From an uncultured Verrucomicrobiota bacterium (GTDB taxonomy: Bacteria > Verrucomicrobiota > Verrucomicrobiia > Limisphaerales > UBA9464): a stretch of DNA of 38,940 nt. Location: assembly GCA_903939515.1 (NCBI GenBank), contig CAJAHH010000056.1:1-38940 (forward strand). Direction: 5' to 3'. Positions 7,578-13,498 of the stretch are shown piece after piece. The notes below the pieces were generated by a model. The model saw nothing but the letters and a program-made list of their open reading frames with translations. It was not told where the DNA came from and searched no databases. The number at the start of each line of letters is the position of its first letter. The first letter of the stretch is position 1. The translations under genes were made by a program, and so were the position numbers.

Positions 7578-7831
7578 CCTTCTTCGCCCTCCAGCTCGGC
7601 CGCCCGCATCGCCTCGACCTCCTTGGCCGAGAAGACCCGGTCGCCCCAAGTCTTGCGGAGCCGGGCCATGATGTCGGGTTTCACAAGCCGGGGCGGCAGA
7701 GCGGGTTGGGCGGGCACGAGGCGGGCGAAGAACTTGCCTGCTTTGGTGATGACGACCTCCTCTCCGTTGTCGATCCACGCGGCCACTCTGGCGAACTCGT
7801 TCCGAAGGTCTCTGACCGTGGCAGTCTTCAT
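7574..7831 (-). CDS. Phd/YefM-family antitoxin, module 2
   Basis: An 85-residue antitoxin. Its N-terminal half shows the Phd/YefM pattern: MKTATVRDLRNEF, then a short helix, then GEEVVITKAGKFFARLVPA, which forms the DNA-binding dimer fold. The C-terminal part, rich in Arg and Glu, should wrap the PIN toxin. The ATG at 7829-7831 was preferred to an in-frame TTG twelve bases upstream, because family members begin M.(T/S)...LR and because a near-perfect 23-bp palindrome lies directly upstream. It is coupled to the PIN gene by an ATGA overlap. Confidence 0.88.
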   Translation of the reverse strand: MKTATVRDLRNEFARVAAWIDNGEEVVITKAGKFFARLVPAQPALPPRLVKPDIMARLRKTWGDRVFSAKEVEAMRAAELEGEEG

Positions 7832-7870
7832 TGTGAGACACAAAGTGTATCACAGCGGGTATGCTGTCAA
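7832..7870 (-). promoter_or_regulatory. Promoter with overlapping palindromic operator of module 2
   Basis: 7832-7854 is a 23-bp near-perfect palindrome: arms TGTGA and TCACA outside, ACAC and GTGT inside, centre AAA, with one mismatched pair. On the minus strand the same DNA holds TTGACA (7865-7870) and an extended -10, TGA plus TACACT (TACACT at 7844-7849), 15 bases apart. The palindrome covers the -10 and directly abuts the antitoxin ATG, as expected for an operator bound by the antitoxin or toxin-antitoxin complex. Function is inferred. Confidence 0.6.
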
Positions 7871-7925
7871 CGAGGTCACCCACTGGGCGACCGCAGGAGG
7901 ATCGGTCGTGTGTCGGTGTGGCCGA

Positions 7926-8330
7926 TCACTCTATTGGGGACAAAGTGGGCAAACTGGGGAAATAGGTGCGGAGATAGCCGCGATCGATGGTGGCGAGACG
8001 GTCGGCCTGCACACTGGCGTGAGCGGCGATGAGAAAGTCCGGGATGAGGTGCTGTCGTGGCCCACCTTCCCGCCGGTACCTTAGGAATATCTGGCCTGCG
8101 CGGTAAGCAGCAGCAGGGGTGATGGGATCATAGAAAATGTGGAGGCGATCCAAGTCGGCGAGGGCCGATTCCACGCTGGGATAGGCGATGGAGAATTCAG
8201 CAAAAGCGATCGGGGAGATGATCAATTCGCCTTGAAGGGCCGCCAGTTGAAGGCTGTTTCGCCAAGCCTCCCAACCGGGTTGTTTCCGGTACAGGAGGAT
8301 CAGGACCGAGCTGTCGAGGGCGGTGCGCAT
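7926..8330 (-). CDS. PIN-domain ribonuclease toxin (VapC-like), module 3
   Basis: A 134-residue PIN protein of the VapC type. Predicted metal-binding acids are Asp6 (MRTALDSSVLILLY), Glu45 (IAFAEFSIAYP), Asp98 (LIPDFLIAAHA) and Asp116 (LATIDRGYLRTYFP). The last motif, DRGYxRxYFPxL, is frequent in VapC proteins. The first ATG in the frame matches the family start. It follows the AbrB-type antitoxin gene by 12 bases. Its stop is 94 bases from the start of module 2, so each module probably has its own promoter. Confidence 0.88.
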   Translation of the reverse strand: MRTALDSSVLILLYRKQPGWEAWRNSLQLAALQGELIISPIAFAEFSIAYPSVESALADLDRLHIFYDPITPAAAYRAGQIFLRYRREGGPRQHLIPDFLIAAHASVQADRLATIDRGYLRTYFPSLPTLSPIE

Positions 8331-8342
8331 GGCGGTGGCTGT

Positions 8343-8597
8343 TCAAGGCTGAGCGGGCGAAGGCAATTCGACCGGTCCCCGCAATTGGTCCAGGACCTCT
8401 GGGATGCTCAACCCGGCCCACGGGTCCGTGGCATCGGTTCCAAATTCCTCCCAGGCTTCGGCCGGAATGGCCTTGGTGGCTTTCAAAAATGGAGAGGTTT
8501 CATCGAACTCTAGAATGTCGCCCGGCTTGAGGTGAAGACGGTTGCGGATGTCGATGGGGATGGTGATTTGGCCTTTAGAAGTAAGAGTGGCCTGCAT
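8343..8597 (-). CDS. AbrB/MazE-like (SpoVT-AbrB fold) antitoxin, module 3
   Basis: An 84-residue antitoxin. Residues 1-34 (MQATLTSKGQITIPIDIRNR, then LKPGD) form the swapped-hairpin AbrB DNA-binding fold with the classic SKGQITIP and LKPGD motifs. The rest is acidic and proline-rich, the usual toxin-neutralising tail. The ATG at 8595-8597 was chosen because the fold begins there; the open frame upstream encodes unrelated low-complexity sequence. The pairing with a PIN toxin is the common VapB(AbrB)-VapC arrangement. Confidence 0.87.
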   Translation of the reverse strand: MQATLTSKGQITIPIDIRNRLHLKPGDILEFDETSPFLKATKAIPAEAWEEFGTDATDPWAGLSIPEVLDQLRGPVELPSPAQP

Positions 8598-8606
8598 TGG
8601 AAACAG

Positions 8607-8624
8607 GTAAGATTTAAATGTAAG
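8607..8624 (-). promoter_or_regulatory. Direct-repeat element upstream of module 3
   Basis: GTAAG occurs at 8607-8611 and 8620-8624 around the 8-bp palindrome ATTTAAAT. This AT-rich element lies 10-27 bases before the AbrB-type antitoxin start, in an otherwise GC-rich region, and could bind the antitoxin. A TTGAAT resembling a -35 box lies just upstream on the minus strand. Support is weak. Confidence 0.3.
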
Positions 8625-8684
8625 GAATTCAACAGAGATCTGTGACCCGGGTCCTTCACCGCTCGGCGCTGCTCCTCCTCTGCC

Positions 8685-8825
8685 TTTCCGGTTGGTCTGC
8701 GGAGTGCGAGGCGATACTGTTGTGGTTTCCATGATTACCATCGCTGTCCTAGGGGCGTTTGATACGAAGAGGGAGAATCATCGCACTAGGACGGCTCGAA
8801 CCGGGGAGCACAGGCATTCGATGCA
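8685..8825 (+). pseudogene. Decayed partial copy of the start of the Tm-1-like gene
   Basis: This stretch aligns without gaps to 10412-10552, covering 46 bases before the start codon and about 95 bases after it; the coding part is roughly 80% identical by eye. The translation MITIAVLGAFDTK matches MATIAVLGTFDTK of the intact gene. Similarity stops at about 8825 and the frame runs on into unrelated sequence to a stop at 8935-8937, so the copy lacks more than 90% of the gene. The rest of the gene-free stretch (8598-8684 and 8826-8972) contains no other recognisable feature beyond the repeat near 8607. Confidence 0.7.
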
Positions 8826-8972
8826 GTTCTTCCAGGGTCCCAAACTCGCATCTGAGAAGCTGACGTTGGCGATGTTAGCCGTCTCCGACGAAGGCACACT
8901 CTCCAGGACATGGCGCAAGGTTCGGTTGGAAACCTAGAGCTATTCGGCCTCCCACGCGAAACGATCAAATGT

Positions 8973-10184
8973 ATGAATCCTAAACGAAGCGCTTCTGCGG
9001 CATTAAACTCTCGCCCCACCAGCCTAAGGTCGTTCGTCACAGCCTTGGCTGCCGTGATGAGCCTCGTCGTGTTGGCCGTCGACGGGCGCGCGCAGGGCAA
9101 AGCGAAGCCGACGTACCAGTATGAGTCGGGCGACATTCGGGTTAGCATACCCACCGCGGACGAGCCGCGCGTGAAAAGCTTCGGAGCCGGGTCGCTCAAG
9201 CGAGCGGCGAAGTATTTGGAGGATGGGGCGGTGAGCTGGGTGCGCGAGAAGTCCTGCGTGAACTGTCACACCACCGGGACTTATCTCGCCGAGCGCTCGG
9301 CATGGACGAAACAGTTCGGCCAACCCAGCGCTGAGGTTCACGCAGACTTTGTCGGTTCCGTCCCGAAGCAAGTCGTGCAGGTGAAGGAGACCGAAGGGGG
9401 CGGCCACCGGCACTATCCAGACACGTTCTACAGCGTGTGGCGCAGCCTTGGATTGGCGGAGTGGGACAAGCACCGCAGCGCCCAGACCACCGAACCCACC
9501 GACCGTTCTTTGCGCGACCTGTTTGAGCACCAGTCTGCCAACGGATCGTTTGTCAGCCATGGGGAGGTGGAGATTCCGCACATCACCACAGACTTCGAAC
9601 TCACCCTCCAAGCAGCCCGCGCGATCACGGCGGCGCCGGGGTGGCTGGCCAGCCTCAACGACGAAGCTCTTCTTGCCCGTGTTGCGAAGTTGAAAGGATG
9701 GCTGCGCACTGCGCCCCCGAAAAACGACTTCGATCGCGTCCTAAAACTCCAACTCGCGCACTATCTGCCTGAACTGGTCTCCCAACCCGAGCAGGACGCG
9801 GCGCTGACCTTGCTGTCCTCCCTGCAGCATGCCGATGGAGGCTGGTCCACACGTGATTTTTCGCCGGTTGATGGCTGGCACTTCGAGATGAGCCCTGCCG
9901 TTTTAAACCTCATCAAAAATCTGCCCGATGCCGCAAAGCCGGAGAGCGATGCGTACATGACGGCGCTGGCCACCGTGTTGTTGCGGCAGAGCAAGGTCCC
10001 CGTCGCTGACGCCCGCATTCAGCGGTCTCTTGCTTGGCTCCGGCGTGAGCAGCGCGAAAGCGGCCGCTGGTGGATGCATTCGCTCTACCGCGGCAACTAC
10101 CACTACATCACCTACATGGCCACCGCACAGGCGTTGAAGGCGTTTGACCTTTGCGGCGAGCTGTCGGTTGTCTCGACGGACTGA
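8973..10184 (+). CDS. Secreted cyclase-fold (prenyltransferase-like) protein with CxxCH motif
   Basis: A 403-residue exported protein. A hydrophobic segment (about residues 21-36, FVTALAAVMSLVVLAV) after a basic N-terminus is a signal peptide ending near GRAQG. Residues 95-99 are CVNCH, the covalent heme c-binding signature, though no clear distal ligand is visible. The rest is helical with repeats of the terpene-cyclase/prenyltransferase alpha-alpha barrel type: ASLNDEAL, LLSSLQHADGGWSTRD (QxxDGGW) and RSLAWLRREQRESGRWW. Similar proteins with a cysteine pair before a squalene-cyclase-like toroid occur in PVC bacteria; their role is unknown. The ATG at 8973 was preferred over 8910 because it leads directly into the signal peptide. 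No DxDD cyclase motif is seen, so enzymatic cyclisation is unlikely. Confidence 0.75.
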   Translation: MNPKRSASAALNSRPTSLRSFVTALAAVMSLVVLAVDGRAQGKAKPTYQYESGDIRVSIPTADEPRVKSFGAGSLKRAAKYLEDGAVSWVREKSCVNCHTTGTYLAERSAWTKQFGQPSAEVHADFVGSVPKQVVQVKETEGGGHRHYPDTFYSVWRSLGLAEWDKHRSAQTTEPTDRSLRDLFEHQSANGSFVSHGEVEIPHITTDFELTLQAARAITAAPGWLASLNDEALLARVAKLKGWLRTAPPKNDFDRVLKLQLAHYLPELVSQPEQDAALTLLSSLQHADGGWSTRDFSPVDGWHFEMSPAVLNLIKNLPDAAKPESDAYMTALATVLLRQSKVPVADARIQRSLAWLRREQRESGRWWMHSLYRGNYHYITYMATAQALKAFDLCGELSVVSTD

Positions 10185-10457
10185 CAGGTAGACTCGTTTT
10201 GCCCGCACCAAATTTCAGCTCAGGATCGAGGGGATTTTCAGGCCGGCTCGTCTCCGTGGGTTAATGGCAGCCAACAAGTTCACCGAAGCGGCAGTTCAGG
10301 TTGAGCCGTGGAGGTGTTGGTAATTCTGAAGTGTCTCTGCGGAACTGTGAGCCCAGGGGAGTGACCGCGGGATCCCCATTCGCCTCATTGACTCCATTTG
10401 GGTCGGCCCCCTTTCGGGTTGGTCTACAACGGAGGCGACGGTAGCGTTCGGGAATCC

Positions 10458-11663
10458 ATGGCTACCATCGCTGTTCTGGGGACGTTTGACACGAAGGGGG
10501 AGGAGCATCGCTATGTGGCGGATCGCATCCGGGAGCACGGGCATTCGGTGCTGCTCATCGATGTGGGCACGCTCGGCCCGGCGACGCTGGAGGCCGATGT
10601 TTCGCGCGAAGAGGTGGCCCGCGAGGCCGGCGTCGATTTGGCCGCAGTGGCCGCTCGCCGGGATCGTGGCGAGGCGGTGGCCCTAATGACTCGCGCCGCT
10701 CCGTTGGTGCTGGCCGGCTTGCAGCGCGAGGGCCGGATTGACGGAGTGGTCTCGTTGGGCGGTGGCGGCGGCACGGCCATTTGCACGGCGGCCATGCGCG
10801 CGCTGCCCGTGGGTTTTCCGAAGCTCATGGTCTCCACGCTGGCTAGCGGCAACACGGCGCCCTATGTCGGCGTGAAGGATATTGTGATGATGCCCAGCGT
10901 GGTGGATGTGGCGGGCATCAACCGGTTGTCGCGCGTGATCCTGGCCCAGGCGGCCGGGGCCATTTGTGGCATGGTGTCGGCCCGCCCACCCGAGGCCGTG
11001 CTGAAACCCGTGATCGTGGCCTCGCAGTTCGGCAACACCACGGCCTGTGTCACCCACGCCCGCGAGATCCTGGAGGCCGCCGGCTATGAGGTGATGATCT
11101 TTGCAGCCACCGGTACCGGAGGGCGAACGCTGGAGTCGCTGGTGGAGAGCGGGCTTGTGTCGGGAGTGCTGGATATTACCACCACCGAATGGGCTGATGA
11201 ACTCGTAGGCGGAGTCTTGAATGCCGGACCCACGCGCTGCGAGGCCGCGGCCCGAGCTGGGGTTCCGGCGATCGTCACACCCGGATGCCTCGACATGGTC
11301 AACTTCGGCGAACCGGCCACGGTCCCAGCCCGATTCGCGGGTCGACGCTTCTACCATCACAACGCGCAGGTGACATTGATGCGGACCAACCCCGAGGAGT
11401 GCGCTCAGTTGGGCAAGGTCTTGGCCGAGAAGTGCAATTTGTCGAAGGGCCCTATTCGGGTGTTCATTCCGCTGCGAGGCATCAGCGTCATCAGCGCCCC
11501 GGGGCAGCCGTTCCATTGGCCGGAAGCCGATGCCGCGCTCTTCGATTCCTGGAAGTCGAACCTTCGCAAGGACATCCCTGTGACCGAGTACGACGGCAAC
11601 ATTAACGATCCGGAGTTTGCCCGCTTGTGCGCCGAGGGGCTTCTGGCATTGATGTGCCAATAG
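10458..11663 (+). CDS. Tm-1-like ATP-binding domain protein (UPF0261)
   Basis: A 401-residue cytosolic protein of the UPF0261 family, related to the N-terminal domain of the tomato Tm-1 resistance protein. It begins MATIAVLGTFDTKGEEH, a family hallmark, continues with GVVSLGGGGGTAICTAAMR (nucleotide-binding glycine loop, around residues 96-114) and has LASGNTAPYVGVKDIVMMPS further on. The C-terminal half holds SVISAPGQPFHWPEADAALF. The ATG at 10458 was chosen over 10398 because the fold starts there. Family enzymatic function is not established. The 273 bases before the gene contain no other gene; their last 46 are duplicated at 8685. It is followed after 38 bases by a deacetylase-family gene on the same strand. 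Confidence 0.9.
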   Translation: MATIAVLGTFDTKGEEHRYVADRIREHGHSVLLIDVGTLGPATLEADVSREEVAREAGVDLAAVAARRDRGEAVALMTRAAPLVLAGLQREGRIDGVVSLGGGGGTAICTAAMRALPVGFPKLMVSTLASGNTAPYVGVKDIVMMPSVVDVAGINRLSRVILAQAAGAICGMVSARPPEAVLKPVIVASQFGNTTACVTHAREILEAAGYEVMIFAATGTGGRTLESLVESGLVSGVLDITTTEWADELVGGVLNAGPTRCEAAARAGVPAIVTPGCLDMVNFGEPATVPARFAGRRFYHHNAQVTLMRTNPEECAQLGKVLAEKCNLSKGPIRVFIPLRGISVISAPGQPFHWPEADAALFDSWKSNLRKDIPVTEYDGNINDPEFARLCAEGLLALMCQ

Positions 11664-11701
11664 ACCGAACCAAGCTTGTTTCTTTCTGCCTGAAAATTCC
11701 C

Positions 11702-12565
11702 ATGACCATCGTCTTGGATCCTAATTGCACCGGTTATCATCAGCCCGGTCATCCCGAGAAACCCAACCGTGTGGCTCGGACGGTCGACTTGCTGCGCTTG
11801 CAGAAACCCATCGCCTTGGAATGGGCTACGCCGGCCGCCGTCACCGATGTGGTTCTGCTGCGAGGCCACACGCCTGAACATTTGGCACGTTTGAAAGTAG
11901 AGGCCGCCTTTGATGCGGACACTCCGTGGCACCCGGACATCGAGGGCCATGCGCGTCGTTCCGTCGGGGCCGCGGTGCGCGCGATGGAACTGGCGGCCTC
12001 GGGCGAGCCGGCCTTCGCGCTGATGCGTCCGCCCGGACACCATGCCGAACGGGATCGGGCCATGGGGTTCTGTTATTATTCGTCGATGGCCCTGGCGGTG
12101 CTGGAAGCCAAGGCTCGAGGATTGGGTCCGGTTGCCGTGTTCGACTTCGATGTCCACCATGGCAATGGCACCGAAGACCTCCTAAAGAATGTGGAAGGCG
12201 TGGCCTTCGCCTCGGTGCACCAAGGCGATACCTATCCCGGCACGGGCCAGGCGGATGTAGGTTCTAATTGCTTCAACCGTCCCTTGCCGGGAGGCACTCC
12301 GAGGGCCGTTTGGCTGCGAACTCTGGAGGCAACGTGGCAGCGACTCTTAGCCACCCAGCCGCGGTTGATCGGGATTTCCGCAGGCTTCGATGCCTACAAC
12401 AAGGACCCCCTGGCCAATGGCACCTTGGAACGCGAGGACTTTAACCTGCTGGGTCAGTGGGTCCGCGCCTCAGGCATCCCGACTTTTGTCATTCTGGAGG
12501 GCGGCTACAGCCTCGACCTGCCCGATTTGGTGCTGCATTTCCTGCTGGGCTGGGAAGGGAAGTGA
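11702..12565 (+). CDS. Histone deacetylase family amidohydrolase (AcuC/HDAH-like)
   Basis: A 287-residue zinc hydrolase of the arginase/deacetylase fold. Landmarks are RPPGHHAE (His113-His114, catalytic pair), DFDVHHGNGT (Asp150 and His152 as zinc ligands), SAGFDA (Asp230, third ligand) and EGGYS (Tyr269, catalytic tyrosine). All key residues are present. The usual DAHxxDPL is DAYNKDPL here. Bacterial members remove acetyl groups from lysines, acetylpolyamines or similar amides; sequence alone does not say which. The ATG at 11702 places the N-terminal YHQPGHPEKPNR motif as in the family; an open frame continues upstream into the previous gene. It is probably co-transcribed with the Tm-1-like gene and with the flavin reductase, whose start lies 3 bases after its stop. 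Confidence 0.93.
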   Translation: MTIVLDPNCTGYHQPGHPEKPNRVARTVDLLRLQKPIALEWATPAAVTDVVLLRGHTPEHLARLKVEAAFDADTPWHPDIEGHARRSVGAAVRAMELAASGEPAFALMRPPGHHAERDRAMGFCYYSSMALAVLEAKARGLGPVAVFDFDVHHGNGTEDLLKNVEGVAFASVHQGDTYPGTGQADVGSNCFNRPLPGGTPRAVWLRTLEATWQRLLATQPRLIGISAGFDAYNKDPLANGTLEREDFNLLGQWVRASGIPTFVILEGGYSLDLPDLVLHFLLGWEGK

Positions 12566-12568
12566 GTG

Positions 12569-13177
12569 ATGGAACTCGATCCAGACCAACTCAATACCCG
12601 GACGATGTACGAGTGGATGATCCACTCCATCCTGCCGCGGCCTATCGCTTGGGTGAGCACCGTGTCCATATCCGGGGTCACGAATCTGGCGCCGTTCAGT
12701 TTTTTTCAGGGAGTGTGTGCGCGTCCGCCGACGCTGATGTTTTGTCCGGTGAACCATCGGGACGGCTCGTCCAAGGACACCTTGCGAAACATTGAGGCGA
12801 CCGGGGAGTTCGTGGTGAACACGGTTTCAGCCGCAGACGCCGAGGCCATGAACGCCACGTCCGCGATGCTGGGTTTTGAGGAAAGCGAGTTTGAGCGGTT
12901 CGGGTTGGCCGCGGTGCCTTCGGTGATGGTCCGCCCACCCCGGGTGGCGAGTGCGTCGGTGGCCTTTGAGTGCCGATTGGACCGCATTATTCGCGTCAGC
13001 GAAGGCCCGGCCGGCGGCAACATCGTTTTGGGACGTATCGTGCGGATGCACGTGGCCGATGCCGTGATCGGTGCCAACGGATATCCGGATCCGGACCGAC
13101 TCGACCTGATCGGCCGTATGGGAGGTACCGAATACCTGCGAACCCGAGACCGCTTTTCGATCGATCGCCCGTTGTAG
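12569..13177 (+). CDS. Flavin reductase family (FMN-binding split-barrel) protein
   Basis: A 202-residue protein. The N-terminal SILPRPIAWVSTVS, then NLAPFSFFQGVCARPPTLMF and the later KDTLRNIEATGEFVVN are the conserved blocks of the flavin_reductase split-barrel family, which binds FMN. Members reduce free flavin or act as oxidoreductases on small molecules. GTG 12566 and ATG 12569 are both possible; the ATG was chosen. A GGGAAGGGA stretch at 12551-12559 can serve as ribosome binding site. It ends the three-gene run, and a strong hairpin begins at the base after its stop codon. Confidence 0.9.
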   Translation: MELDPDQLNTRTMYEWMIHSILPRPIAWVSTVSISGVTNLAPFSFFQGVCARPPTLMFCPVNHRDGSSKDTLRNIEATGEFVVNTVSAADAEAMNATSAMLGFEESEFERFGLAAVPSVMVRPPRVASASVAFECRLDRIIRVSEGPAGGNIVLGRIVRMHVADAVIGANGYPDPDRLDLIGRMGGTEYLRTRDRFSIDRPL

Positions 13178-13198
13178 GCCCGGTGCCCCTCACCGGGC
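13178..13198 (+). terminator. Strong hairpin after the flavin reductase gene
   Basis: GCCCGGTG (13178-13185) and CACCGGGC (13191-13198) form a perfect 8-bp GC-rich stem with loop CCCCT, directly after the stop codon. Only GGTTTG follows, so it is not a classic U-tract terminator. It may also belong to the dispersed repeats of this gap. Confidence 0.5.
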
Positions 13199-13219
13199 GG
13201 TTTGTCGGGAACGGGGAAC

Positions 13220-13239
13220 GCCGGGTCGGGGGACCCGGC
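13220..13239. repeat. Perfect GC-rich palindrome
   Basis: GCCGGGTC and GACCCGGC form an 8-bp perfect stem around GGGG. With flanking TAGGCC (13175-13180) and GGCCTA (13237-13242), this and the preceding hairpin form a larger inverted structure, typical of dispersed intergenic palindromes. Confidence 0.5.
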
Positions 13240-13261
13240 CTACGCGGTGATGTCCTTAGCT

Positions 13262-13472
13262 GGTGCGCCTCGGAGATCCAGCCCTACCTAGTACCGCTGG
13301 GATGAGCGGCCGGCTCGGAGGTCCAGCCTTACCTAGGAGTATCGATGGCTTAAAATAGATGGCTCAGAAGGTAGGGCGATTTCTCCGAAAGCGCCGGTAT
13401 TGGGAGGTGCGCCTCGGAGATCCAGCCCTACCTAGCACCACTGGGATGAGCGGCCGGCTCGGAGATTCATCC
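13262..13472. repeat. 67-bp direct repeat pair with inverted core copy between
   Basis: 13262-13328 and 13406-13472 are 67-bp direct repeats with five mismatches. The core includes CTCGGAGATCCAGCCCTACC. Between them, 13370-13387 carries a related core in inverted orientation (GGTAGGGCGATTTCTCCG). Together with the two hairpins to the left, these repeats fill the whole 13178-13498 gap; no gene was found there. Relatives of the core are present at the right end of the window. Confidence 0.75.
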
Positions 13473-13498
13473 CTCGCCAGTCATCGCAGAAGCCCGAG

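Noticed and set aside
10683-11660. Minus-strand frame of 325 codons inside the Tm-1-like gene
   Set aside because: Antisense to a strongly conserved UPF0261 protein; His/Gly/Arg-rich without motif.
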